A stretch of DNA of 64,000 bases, taken from positions 1 to 64,000 of the forward strand of contig JAPLCX010000064.1 in assembly GCA_026392035.1 (NCBI GenBank), written 5' to 3'. The position numbers were made by a program, and so were the translations under genes. This document shows positions 44,403 through 52,267 of this stretch, one piece after another. The DNA is from Candidatus Auribacterota bacterium. GTDB taxonomy: Bacteria; Auribacterota; Tritonobacteria; UBA1439. The notes beneath the pieces were generated by a model. That model was not told the origin of the DNA. It saw only the letters and a list, made by a program, of their open reading frames with translations, and searched no databases. Every line of letters starts with the position of its first letter. Position 1 is the stretch's first letter.

Positions 44403-45587
44403 TTGCAGTCGCGATTGAGAACCACCATCTGGAAGGATGTCCCGGAAACTGATTGGAACAACTGGAAATGGCAGGTGAAGAATCGGGTCACCGCGCTCGC
44501 GGAGCTCTCCCGGCTCGTGAAACTCACCGCGGAGGAAGAGAGCGGCATCAGGCGCGAGGAGGACAGGCTCCCCATGGCGATCACGCCGTACTTTCTCTGC
44601 CAGATAGATGCTGACAACCCCGACTGCCCCCTGAGGAAACAGGTCATCCCGCACATCGAGGAGCATTTCTTCTGCTCGCGCGAGATGCAAGACCCCTGCG
44701 GCGAGGAGAAGGATTCGCCCGTCCCCGGGGTGGTGCACCGCTACCCCGACCGCGTCCTCCTGATCGCCACCGAGGCGTGCGTGAGCTACTGCCGCTACTG
44801 CACGCGCAAGCGCATCGTCGGGAGGAGGACACAGAGCATCGACCGGGAGCAGCTCGCGAGGGCGTGCGACTACATCAGCGGCAACAAGAAGATACGGGAC
44901 GTGCTCATCTCCGGGGGCGACCCGCTGTCGCTGTGCGATGAGAAGATCGAAACGATCATGAAGTCGCTCAGGGCGATCAAGCACGTCGAGATCCTGAGAA
45001 TCGGGACCCGGGTTCCGGTCTTCCTCCCTCAGCGGATAACCCCGGAGCTGGTGGGGATGCTGAAAAGGTACCACCCGGTATATGTGAGCATCCATTTCTC
45101 CCACCCGCGGGAGATCACCCCCGAAACCTCAAGGGCGTGCGAGATGCTCGCCGACGCCGGCATCCCCCTGGGGAGCCAGACGGTGCTCCTCAGGAACATC
45201 AACGACAATGCGGTGACGATCAAAAAGCTGCTCCAGGAACTGTTGAGAATCCGCGTGAGGCCATACTACCTCTACCAGTGCGACCTCGCCGTCGGGACCG
45301 AGCATTTCCGCACGCCGATCTCCACGGGGATCAACATCATCGAGAAGCTCCGCGGCCACACCACCGGCTACGCCGTCCCCACCTTCGTGGTGGACGCCCC
45401 CGGCGGCGGCGGGAAGATACCGTTGAGCCCGAGCTACTTTATCTCGCTGGTCGAGGGGAGGGCCGTCCTGAGGAACTACGAGGGGAAGATCTTCGAATAC
45501 CCGGAGCCGATGGACGCGCAGCGGCTCAAGCTGAAGCTGTGCAAGGAGGAGATCCACGAAAAAACCCCGCCCCTCCTGGTCACATAG
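44403..45587 (+). CDS. KamA family radical SAM protein (lysine 2,3-aminomutase-like)
   Basis: A 394-residue protein. The N-terminal part DVPETDWNNWKWQVKNRV is typical of KamA. The iron-sulfur site is EACVSYCRYCTRKRIVG (CxxxCxxC), followed by DVLISGGDPLSL (SAM binding) and THFS-type barrel motifs; the PLP lysine is expected in the C-terminal APGGGGK segment, seen as VDAPGGGGKIPL. It should move an alpha-amino group to the beta position, most probably L-lysine to beta-lysine, using SAM and PLP. The TTG at 44403 sits behind a strong AGGGAGGAGG; an ATG at 44376 lies upstream of that site and lacks its own. A REP-like hairpin lies about 90 bases after the stop. Confidence 0.88.
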   Translation: MQSRLRTTIWKDVPETDWNNWKWQVKNRVTALAELSRLVKLTAEEESGIRREEDRLPMAITPYFLCQIDADNPDCPLRKQVIPHIEEHFFCSREMQDPCGEEKDSPVPGVVHRYPDRVLLIATEACVSYCRYCTRKRIVGRRTQSIDREQLARACDYISGNKKIRDVLISGGDPLSLCDEKIETIMKSLRAIKHVEILRIGTRVPVFLPQRITPELVGMLKRYHPVYVSIHFSHPREITPETSRACEMLADAGIPLGSQTVLLRNINDNAVTIKKLLQELLRIRVRPYYLYQCDLAVGTEHFRTPISTGINIIEKLRGHTTGYAVPTFVVDAPGGGGKIPLSPSYFISLVEGRAVLRNYEGKIFEYPEPMDAQRLKLKLCKEEIHEKTPPLLVT

Positions 45588-45676
45588 CAGAGCGCGTTTG
45601 ATCCGTTTGAACCGTCTTCAGCCGTAGGACGCCCCATTTTCTCTTCCTGATTAAGATCCCGTCCCTCTGATCTCGT

Positions 45677-45698
45677 AGCCGAGACTTCGGTCTCGGCT
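45677..45698. repeat. REP-like hairpin AGCCGAGAC-TTCG-GTCTCGGCT
   Basis: A perfect 9-bp stem with a TTCG tetraloop, about 90 bases after the KamA-like gene. There is no T-run. Its stem resembles the palindrome at 45774-45801 (AGCCGA-AC). Confidence 0.75.
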
Positions 45699-45773
45699 CT
45701 GTAAAAAGGGTGCATGAGCCGCGGATTGGCGCGGATAAACACGGAATTTGGATACCCGAAAAGTTATCCACAG

Positions 45774-45801
45774 CGTAGCCGACACTTAAGTGTCGGCTAC
45801 G
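45774..45801. repeat. Perfect 28-bp palindrome
   Basis: The half-site CGTAGCCGACACTT is followed immediately by its complement AAGTGTCGGCTACG. It is related to the hairpin at 45677. Such perfect palindromes are typical of REP elements or operator-like sites. Confidence 0.8.
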
Positions 45802-45844
45802 GCAGATGGTTAGTGTGGTGTCTCGGAAGTAGCATTCAAAAGTC

Positions 45845-45928
45845 CTGTCATTGCGAGGAGCGTAGCGACGAAGCAATCTCATGATTGCCAATATGTTGAG
45901 ATCGCTTCGCTTTCGCTCGCGATGACAG
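45845..45928. repeat. MITE/REP-like element with CTGTCATTGCGAGGAGCG end
   Basis: The left end CTGTCATTGCGAGGAGCG and AAGCAATCTC are mirrored by GAGATCGCTTCGC and CGCTCGCGATGACAG on the right. Elements of this kind (GTCATTGCGAGGAGCGAAGCG...) are dispersed in many environmental bacterial genomes. Confidence 0.75.
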
Positions 45929-45984
45929 ACATATGCTAGGAATTTCCGTGACAAGACATTAGATGATTTCAACAGAGGTCGTGC

Positions 45985-47739
45985 ATGAACCGCCGGCACG
46001 TGATTCTGGCCGCCATTCTGATTGCACCGTGCGCGCTCAACGCCCAGCTCGGCAACTTCCCCTGGCCGATGTTTCACAAGGATGCCCGGCATACCGGCAT
46101 GAGCTGGTCATACTCGGGCCCCTCCCAGGGCGACCTGTACTGGAGCTATTACACCGGGGGCGCGGTGCTCTCCTCGCCCGCCATCGGTTCCAACGGCGGC
46201 ATCTACGCGGGATCGGATTCCCGAGCCCTCTACGCCCTGACGTCTCTCGGCGCTCTCACGTGGAGTTACACGACAGGGGGGGCGATCCAATCCTCCCCCG
46301 CCATCGGGTCTGACGGGCGCATCCACGCCGGCTCTCAAGACAACAATCTTTATGTAGTGAGCAGCGTCGGGAACCTTGCGTGGAGCTATTACCTGGGGGG
46401 GGATAGTTACCATTTCTCGTCGCCGGCGCTCGGCTTAAACGGACGGATATATGTCGGATCACGCGATTACCAGGTATACGCGTTTAACTCCAATGGCGCT
46501 CTTGCATGGACTTACGCAACCACCAACCTCATAATTTCCTCCCCCGCCATTGATTCTGCCGGGCGCATCTCTGCCGCCTCCGCCGACAAGCATTTCTATA
46601 TGGTTAATTCCGCGGGTTCTCTCGCATGGAGTTATGAGATTGGATACCAGTCGAACACCTCTCCTTCGATAGGCCCGGACGGCAGGGTTTATCTTGGTGT
46701 GGACAATACTCCCCCCGAAGGTTCAAATTACGGCAGGTTCTGCGCGTTCACGTCGAAAGGTTCCCTCGTGTGGAGTTACGGGACCGGGGATGGAGCATTG
46801 GGAGTGGAATATGTCTGTCCCGCCATAGATAATTCCGGGAGGATATTCGCAGGCAGCAATGACAATATTGTTTACTGCCTCTCGTCCACCGGCAGTTTCG
46901 CCTGGAGTTACAGAACGGGAGCTGACGTGCAATCTTCCGCCACATTGGGATCTGACGGGATGGTTTACATCGGCTCCGAGGACACCACGTTCTATGCGTT
47001 CACTTCCTCGGGCGCCCTCGCCTGGACATATTTCACCGGAGGCCATGTTGATTCCTCCCCCGCCATAGGTTCGGATGGAAGGGTGTTTGTGGGCTCCAAT
47101 GATGCCAACATCTACGCATTCAGGCAGCAACCGACTGCCACGGTCACGCCGACGCACACGAGCACACCGACGCGCACGCCCACACCAACAGTTACGAGGA
47201 CTCCGACCATCACGCAAACGCCGACCCAGACGCAGATTCCCACTCAAACACCGACAACGACGCCGACTCCCACTCAAACGCCGACGTGGACGCCTGCTCC
47301 ACCGTTCACCTCAACACCGGCCATCACACTCACGCCCACCGCCGGACCGAGTCCCCAACCCACATCCGCCTCGCTCCTCGGAGTGACGGTAAACAGCACT
47401 TCCCTCTCGGCGGGGAATCCATTCACGGTTGATGTTGTCGTACAGCCGATCAGACAGGCCTTCGACGCATGGGGGGTGATCAAGGGGCCCGGCGTGATTT
47501 ACTCATTCATACTCAACAAACCGGGCAGCCTCCGCAAGGGAGCAAGACCCATTGTCAGAAATGTGGCCGGCTTGAGGAAACCGTACCATGGAACACTCTT
47601 CTCGATGCCGAAGCTCCCCGCGGGCATCGCGGGTGATTATCTTGTCATCGTGGCGCTCGTAAAGCCAGGCGTCTCGCCGAAGGGCGTGGAGAGCGCTATC
47701 TCCGGCTACGCGGATCAAAAATCCGTGACGATGCATTAG
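45985..47739 (+). CDS. Secreted PQQ-like beta-propeller with Thr/Pro linker
   Basis: A 584-residue protein with a signal peptide (about 1-20, ending CALNA). After WPMFHKDARHTG come about eight repeats of roughly 40 residues with the pattern SSPAIGSDGRIYAGS-D--LYA--S-GSLAWSY, i.e. PQQ/YVTN-type propeller blades. Residues about 375-460 are a Thr/Pro-rich linker (TPTRTPTPTVTRTP). A C-terminal domain of about 120 residues includes FDAWGVIKGPGVIYSF, LFSMPKLPAGIAGDYLVIVALV and a final VTM, and looks beta-sandwich-like. Probably a surface or extracellular protein. GAGGTCGTGC precedes the ATG at 45985. Confidence 0.82.
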   Translation: MNRRHVILAAILIAPCALNAQLGNFPWPMFHKDARHTGMSWSYSGPSQGDLYWSYYTGGAVLSSPAIGSNGGIYAGSDSRALYALTSLGALTWSYTTGGAIQSSPAIGSDGRIHAGSQDNNLYVVSSVGNLAWSYYLGGDSYHFSSPALGLNGRIYVGSRDYQVYAFNSNGALAWTYATTNLIISSPAIDSAGRISAASADKHFYMVNSAGSLAWSYEIGYQSNTSPSIGPDGRVYLGVDNTPPEGSNYGRFCAFTSKGSLVWSYGTGDGALGVEYVCPAIDNSGRIFAGSNDNIVYCLSSTGSFAWSYRTGADVQSSATLGSDGMVYIGSEDTTFYAFTSSGALAWTYFTGGHVDSSPAIGSDGRVFVGSNDANIYAFRQQPTATVTPTHTSTPTRTPTPTVTRTPTITQTPTQTQIPTQTPTTTPTPTQTPTWTPAPPFTSTPAITLTPTAGPSPQPTSASLLGVTVNSTSLSAGNPFTVDVVVQPIRQAFDAWGVIKGPGVIYSFILNKPGSLRKGARPIVRNVAGLRKPYHGTLFSMPKLPAGIAGDYLVIVALVKPGVSPKGVESAISGYADQKSVTMH

Positions 47740-47904
47740 AACTACTGGCGCCCTAGAGCACTGCACCTCGCAGGAGAGAATTAGACCTCCGCTGCTCAAA
47801 GAGGGTGAACACAAGCTTATGGGGGCCGGCCATGGCACCGGCGGTCATTAGTCACGTGCACATGCCTGTTCATTCTCAGCGTAAAAATATTTTTAGATTA
47901 TCTA

Positions 47905-47933
47905 TTGACAGAAAAACGGCAGTATAGTAGTTT
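47905..47933 (+). promoter_or_regulatory. Sigma70-type promoter
   Basis: TTGACA (47905-47910), a 17-nt spacer and TAGTTT (47928-47933), preceded by an A/T-rich block (AAAATATTTTTAGATTATC). It resembles the promoter at 42433 in spacing, -10 and upstream composition, and drives the small membrane protein gene. Confidence 0.6.
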
Positions 47934-47999
47934 GCGTATACATGGAGGTGCACAATATCATCATGGACTCTGCATAGACATAATGCAGAAAGGAGGTGG

Positions 48000-48479
48000 G
48001 TGTTGAAGAAGCTGGTGGCTCTAGTTCTTGCCGTAACGTTCAGCTCAGTTTGTAGTGTCGCGCCGATCCTTGCGGGTGAGGGCCCCATGCCGGCGAGCGA
48101 ACCCGCCGCAGTGACAAGCGGGGCTCCGGTGACATCCGGAGGGCCGGGATGGACCCTGGCGGGCGGGGCGAAAGAGAAGAATCCCACGCTTGCCGGGATC
48201 ATGTCGTTCATCGTGCCCGGTTCAGGCCAGTGGTACAATGGCGAGCTCCTCACATGGAAAACTGCCGCGATGATCGCGGCCGAGGGCGGCTCCATATTCG
48301 TTCTCGCGTTCTTCGCCGCGCGCGGCCCCACGGGAGTGGCGTTCGCGGGCATGGGCGGTATGATCGCGACCGCCGCAGTGAGCAGCTGGGACGCCTGGCG
48401 TTCCGCGAAGAGAATCAACGGCCTTGCGCTTGAAATGGACAAGAACCGGACGATGGTGAGCTACAATATTCCCTTTTAA
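48000..48479 (+). CDS. Small exported membrane protein, possibly DUF5683-like
   Basis: A 159-residue protein. A signal peptide (LKKLVALVLAVTFSSVCSVAPILAG) is followed by a Pro/Ala/Ser/Gly-rich stretch and a hydrophobic domain starting KNPTLAGIMSFIVPGSGQWYNGE. The 'P--A---S-I-PG-GQ-YN-------' pattern resembles DUF5683-type membrane proteins of unknown function. Two helices (MIAAEGGSIFVLAFFAA and GGMIATAAVSSWDAW) follow. AGGAGG lies 3 bases from GTG 48000 and 6 from TTG 48003; TTG is better spaced, so the product may start MKKL. It is a single-gene unit between the promoter at 47905 and the terminator at 48519. Confidence 0.7.
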   Translation: MLKKLVALVLAVTFSSVCSVAPILAGEGPMPASEPAAVTSGAPVTSGGPGWTLAGGAKEKNPTLAGIMSFIVPGSGQWYNGELLTWKTAAMIAAEGGSIFVLAFFAARGPTGVAFAGMGGMIATAAVSSWDAWRSAKRINGLALEMDKNRTMVSYNIPF

Positions 48480-48518
48480 CACAGGCTGCCTTCGTGCGGT
48501 TTTATAAAGAAGCAATAG

Positions 48519-48552
48519 AACCTCCTGGGCTCTCGGGCTCGGGAGGTTTTTT
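48519..48552 (+). terminator. Rho-independent terminator
   Basis: AACCTCC (48519-48525) pairs with GGGAGGTT (48541-48548) around an inner TGGGCTC/GGGCTCG region, followed by six T residues. It lies 40 bases after the small membrane protein gene. Confidence 0.85.
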
Positions 48553-48805
48553 ATGCCCACACATAGCGCGCCTGAACCAGATATAAATACAGATACATAT
48601 TATGAAACAGGATGCACGCAGTTGGTTACCACGGCCGACAGTTTGAAGTGTAAGGTGTAACGTATAAGGAGCGCGATATTCTTTCAACTTTATGCTTTTT
48701 ACCGTAGTGAGCATCTGTGGTTTAAATATATTACTGTTCCCGGCGTTGCGGATTCGGGCGGAATATGGTAAGAATAAACAACTTCAGAGGGCTACATAAC
48801 CGTCC
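48553..48805. repeat. Gap with dispersed repeat GAAACAGGATGCACGCAG
   Basis: The 18-mer at 48604-48621 is identical to 7658-7675, and AGTGAGCATCTG near 48.71 kb is the inverse of CAGATGCTCACT near 7.68 kb. The first mlaE gene starts at 48806. I see no gene and no clear promoter here. Confidence 0.55.
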
Positions 48806-49552
48806 ATGCGATTCATCATTGAGGTTGGCGCCATAGCGCTCTTCGGGATCAGGAGCATCTCATGGGCCCTCAGGCCTCCCTTCTTCTTCAGGGAGACACT
48901 CAGGCAGATGGCCCGCGTGGGCGGGCGCTGCCTCGTGCCCGTGATCGGCGTGGTCGCCCCGTTCGGGATGATCATCACGCTCCAGGGACTGCACATCGTC
49001 AATCTCTTCGGCGTGGACAGAATGCTGAGCAGCATCCTCGCGGCGTCGCTCCTGCGTGAACTCTCTCCCGGCCTCTGTGGAATCATGATGGCGGCGCAGG
49101 CGGGCAGCACGGCGGCAGCCGAGCTCGGAACCATGCGCGTCAAGGAGGAGGTGGACGCCCTCTCGGTGATGGCGGTCAACCCCTTTCAGCACCTCGTCGC
49201 CCCACGACTGATCGCGCTCACCCTGATGTGCCCCATCGTGAACGCGATCGCATGCTTCAGCGGGATCATCAGCGGCTATGTCTCGGCGGTGATACTCAAG
49301 GGGGTCAACCGGGGAGCCTTCATGGCGAATCTCTACAGCTTCGTGGACATCATAGATATCTGGGGAGGGATCATCAAGACCCTCGTCTTTGGATTCATCA
49401 TCGGGTTGATAAGCTGCTACTACGGCTACCACGTGAGAGGGGGGGCGGAGGGCGTCGGCAGGGCGGCGAACGATGCCGTCGTCCGTTCCATCATCACCTT
49501 TCTGGGGGTGAACTACTTCTTGACATCAGCGCTTCTCGCGCTAGCCAAATAA
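48806..49552 (+). CDS. MlaE-family ABC permease 1
   Basis: A 248-residue integral membrane protein of the MlaE/YrbE family. It has about five hydrophobic segments. The conserved coupling region LLRELSPGLCGIMMAAQAGSTAAAELGTMRVKEEVDALSVMAVNP is complete, and HLVAPRLIALTLMCPIVN follows. It forms the channel part of an MCE-type transporter that moves phospholipids between the membranes. A second mlaE gene follows after 74 bases, so the complex may be heterodimeric. ATG at 48806 without a strong ribosome-binding site. Confidence 0.9.
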   Translation: MRFIIEVGAIALFGIRSISWALRPPFFFRETLRQMARVGGRCLVPVIGVVAPFGMIITLQGLHIVNLFGVDRMLSSILAASLLRELSPGLCGIMMAAQAGSTAAAELGTMRVKEEVDALSVMAVNPFQHLVAPRLIALTLMCPIVNAIACFSGIISGYVSAVILKGVNRGAFMANLYSFVDIIDIWGGIIKTLVFGFIIGLISCYYGYHVRGGAEGVGRAANDAVVRSIITFLGVNYFLTSALLALAK

Positions 49553-49626
49553 TGCGAGCGGGCACGATAACTCATGCCCCTACAGGGGCTTCGCTTCTCG
49601 CATCAGCCAACTGATTGAGGCGGCAC

Positions 49627-50394
49627 ATGGTCACAGACAATCGGCACAACCCACTCGCTGCGGGGATCGCGCAGGTTGGAGGGTGGGGAATCTTCAGCGC
49701 GCGGGCAATGCACTGGGCCTTTGGCTCGCCGCCGCTCGTCGCCACTGTGATCGAGGAGGTGTACCGCATCGGGGTTCAATCGCTTTTTATCGTGTGCGCA
49801 GTCGCCGTGTTCATCGGCGGCAATATCGCCCTCCAGGGGTACTACGTCTTCAGGGAGTTCGGGGGGCAGAATCTCGTGGGGATTTTCGTCGCCCTCGCCT
49901 GCGTGCGCGAGATGGGCCCCATCGTCGCGGGATCGATGGTCGCGGCCAAGGCGGGCACCGCCATGGCCGCCTCGATCGCCACCATGCGCGTCAAGGGGCA
50001 GATAGACGCGCTCGAGGTCATGGCGGTCAATCCCTACCGGTACCTCATCGCCCCGCGCGCGATCGCCGCGCTGATCGCCCTCCCGATCCTCGTGGTGTTC
50101 GCTGATTTCTTCACCGTCGCCGCCGCATATTGCGTCTCCGTGTTCCAGCTCGGCGTCAGCTCGGGCACCTTCATGGAAAATGTGGCGAGCTACACAAAGA
50201 TGAGCGACATCTTCTTCGGCATGGTCAAGGGGATGGTGTTCGCGCTCCTGATCTGCCTACTCAGCTGTTATCAGGGGTACTATTCTGAGCCGGGCCCCGA
50301 GGGCGTGGGGAGGGCAACCAACAGGGCGGTGGTGAGCGTGTGCGTCGTATGCATTATTGTGAATTACCTTTTAAGTGAGCTCATGTACGGCTAA
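49627..50394 (+). CDS. MlaE-family ABC permease 2
   Basis: A 255-residue MlaE homologue with five or six hydrophobic segments. The coupling segment is CVREMGPIVAGSMVAAKAGTAMAASIATMRVKGQIDALEVMAVNPYRYLIAPR, clearly homologous to but well diverged from the gene upstream. The C-terminus ends LLSELMYG. The ATG at 49627 follows TGAGG. The gap upstream contains an imperfect inverted repeat (GCGAGCGGGCA...TGCCCC...CTTCTCGC). A heptamer-flanked four-helix-bundle gene separates it from mlaF. Confidence 0.9.
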   Translation: MVTDNRHNPLAAGIAQVGGWGIFSARAMHWAFGSPPLVATVIEEVYRIGVQSLFIVCAVAVFIGGNIALQGYYVFREFGGQNLVGIFVALACVREMGPIVAGSMVAAKAGTAMAASIATMRVKGQIDALEVMAVNPYRYLIAPRAIAALIALPILVVFADFFTVAAAYCVSVFQLGVSSGTFMENVASYTKMSDIFFGMVKGMVFALLICLLSCYQGYYSEPGPEGVGRATNRAVVSVCVVCIIVNYLLSELMYG

Positions 50395-50407
50395 ATACTC
50401 GTGAGGC

Positions 50408-50862
50408 GTATCTCGTATTTCGTATCTCGTATTGTGCATCTCGCAAGCACATGCACAAGGGACATGAAGAATGAAAGACAAAATAATCAGTTTTAGGGAT
50501 CTTGAGGTGTGGCAGTTGGGGAAACTGATTGTGGTAGAAATCTATACGACAACAAAAACGTTCCCGCCTGAGGAGATATATTGCCTCACCAACCAGATGC
50601 GGCGGGCGGCAGTCTCCATTCCATCAAACATAGCAGAAGGTTTCAGCAGGTATCACAACAAAGAATACCGCCAGCTGCTTTTCGTAGCCCTCGGATCTTG
50701 TGCTGAACTGGAAACCCAAATTGAGATAGCTTGCGAATTGGGTTACCTCGATACGTCCTCACGCCAAAGCCTGCTCGAAAAGTTGGATCACGAATCGCGA
50801 ATGTTACGGAACTTAATTAAAAAACTCTAAGGACGAGATACAAAATACGATATACGAGATAC
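50408..50862. mobile_element. Heptamer-armed element H1 carrying a four-helix-bundle gene
   Basis: Left arm (50408-50435): GTATCTC, GTATTTC, GTATCTC, GTATTGT. Right arm (50835-50862): GAGATAC, AAAATAC, GATATAC, GAGATAC, the inverse of the left units. The arms flank one gene and fill the whole mlaE2/mlaF gap. No transposase is present. The arms could form a stem of about 28 bp in DNA or mRNA with the gene in the loop. Confidence 0.6.
50471..50830 (+). CDS. Four-helix-bundle protein (S23/IVS/Avd-like) 1
   Basis: A 119-residue protein of the four-helix-bundle family once called S23 ribosomal protein (found in 23S rRNA intervening sequences and related to Avd of diversity-generating retroelements). 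Hallmarks are FRDLEVWQLGKLIVVEIY, EIYCLTNQMRRAAVSIPSNIAEGFSR and LGSCAELETQIEIACELGYL. Members form barrel-like pentamers that bind nucleic acid. It is inserted between two genes of one operon and flanked by inverted GTATCTC heptamers. The ATG at 50471 follows GAAGA. Confidence 0.88.
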   Translation: MKDKIISFRDLEVWQLGKLIVVEIYTTTKTFPPEEIYCLTNQMRRAAVSIPSNIAEGFSRYHNKEYRQLLFVALGSCAELETQIEIACELGYLDTSSRQSLLEKLDHESRMLRNLIKKL

Positions 50863-50867
50863 AGAAC

Positions 50868-51608
50868 GTGATCGAATACATTAAGGTGTACAAATCATTT
50901 GGCGATCTGAAGGTCCTGGAGGACGTCTCGTGCACGATCCCGGACTCAAGGATCACCGTCTTCATCGGCCCGAGCGGCGTGGGCAAGAGCGTGCTCATGA
51001 AGATGCTGGTGGGGCTGGAAAAGCCGGACTCCGGCGCCGTGCGCGTTGATGGCGAGGATGTCACCAGCATGGATGAGCGGAGCCTCTACCGCCTCAGGCG
51101 AAAGATGGGGATGCTCTTCCAGGACGGCGCCCTCCTCGATTCCATGACTGCGGGAGACAATGTCGCGTTCCCCATGAGGCAGCACACGAGCATGACGGAG
51201 ACGGAGATCGCGCGCGCCGTCGCCCAGAAGCTCGCGCTGGTCGGCATGCCGGGGTGCGAGGAGAAATGGCCCTCGGAGCTGAGCGGCGGGATGCGCAAGC
51301 GGGTGGGCCTGGCGAGGGCCATCGCGCTGAACCCCGAGATCGTCCTCTTTGATGAGCCGACGTCCGGCCTGGACCCGCTCATGGCTGACGCAATAGACGA
51401 GCTCATCCTCGACATGCAGCGGAAACTCGGCTGTACATTTGTGGTCATCAGCCACGATATCCCCGGAACATTCAAGATCGCAGACCGGGTCGGTGTCCTC
51501 TATGACACGCGGCTGATCGCATACGGAGAGAAGGAGGAAATCTATCGGTCTCGCGAGCCGCTCCTCGTGAAATTTTTCTCGCGCGACACGGGTTACACAC
51601 GCGCATAA
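50868..51608 (+). CDS. MlaF-family ABC transporter ATP-binding protein
   Basis: A 246-residue ABC ATPase. Walker A is GPSGVGKSVLMKML, the Q loop LFQDGALLDSMT, the signature LSGGMRKRVGLARA, and Walker B IVLFDEPTSGLDP; the H loop is VISHD. LFQDGALFDS-type sequence and the C-terminal FFSRDTG tail are typical of MlaF. It powers the MlaE permeases. The GTG start at 50868 (MIEYIKVYKSFG) directly follows the right heptamer arm (6 bases), so the element supplies the immediate upstream sequence of this gene. Confidence 0.93.
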   Translation: MIEYIKVYKSFGDLKVLEDVSCTIPDSRITVFIGPSGVGKSVLMKMLVGLEKPDSGAVRVDGEDVTSMDERSLYRLRRKMGMLFQDGALLDSMTAGDNVAFPMRQHTSMTETEIARAVAQKLALVGMPGCEEKWPSELSGGMRKRVGLARAIALNPEIVLFDEPTSGLDPLMADAIDELILDMQRKLGCTFVVISHDIPGTFKIADRVGVLYDTRLIAYGEKEEIYRSREPLLVKFFSRDTGYTRA

Positions 51609-51619
51609 AGGAGGCAACT

Positions 51620-52231
51620 ATGGACAAGCGATTCAGGTCCGAGATCACCGTGGGGCTTTTCGTCATCGCCGCCGCGCTCATCCTCGGCTACATCTCGCTC
51701 AAGATTTCGAGGATACGGGTCCGGGACGGGATAGACGTTACCTTCGTATTCTCCCACGCCTGCGGCCTCGTGAAAGACGCGCCGGTGGCCGTGTCGGGAG
51801 TGGAGGTGGGCTACATCAAGGACCTCAAACTTGATTCGGGCAACGCGCTCATCACCACCCGCGTCGCCTCTTCCGCAGGATTGAGGAGAGACCTCAAGGC
51901 GACCATACGCTCAAAAAGTCTCCTCGGGGAGCCGTACCTTGAGCTCATTCCCGCCAGTCGCACCGCGCCACTTCTCCAAGACGGCGACAGGATCGTCAAT
52001 ACGGTAGCGCCGGTCCAGATAGACCAGATGATCTCATGGCTCGGCGCCGCGTCGGAACAGATGGATCCCGCTGAGGCGGGGCGCTTTCTCAAGGCGCTCT
52101 CCCATGACCCCGCCGCCACACGCCGCATCATGAAGAACGCCGACGAACTCCTCGGAAAACTCTCCACGCTGGACGCCAAGACCCTCAGGGAATTCATCCA
52201 GCAAGTGAAAGTGCGGGCGCGCTTGTTCTGA
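51620..52231 (+). CDS. MCE-domain (MlaD-like) protein
   Basis: A 203-residue protein. One N-terminal transmembrane helix (VGLFVIAAALILGYISL) anchors an MCE domain (about residues 38-120): VTFVFSHACGLVKDAPVAVSGVEVGYI, then LRRDLKATIRSKSLLGEPYLELIP. A helical tail of about 75 residues follows. MlaD-type proteins form a hexameric periplasmic ring with MlaE/MlaF. AAAGGAGG precedes the ATG at 51620, 11 bases after mlaF. No MlaB or MlaC homologue is seen nearby. Confidence 0.9.
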   Translation: MDKRFRSEITVGLFVIAAALILGYISLKISRIRVRDGIDVTFVFSHACGLVKDAPVAVSGVEVGYIKDLKLDSGNALITTRVASSAGLRRDLKATIRSKSLLGEPYLELIPASRTAPLLQDGDRIVNTVAPVQIDQMISWLGAASEQMDPAEAGRFLKALSHDPAATRRIMKNADELLGKLSTLDAKTLREFIQQVKVRARLF

Positions 52232-52267
52232 GATGCGAGGGGTTTTAATAGCCGTCCGCCTTGGTAG

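Noticed and set aside
47130-47360. Repetitive ACGCCGACxCCxACx DNA in the propeller gene considered as a CRISPR-like array
   Set aside because: It is in frame and simply encodes the Thr/Pro linker.
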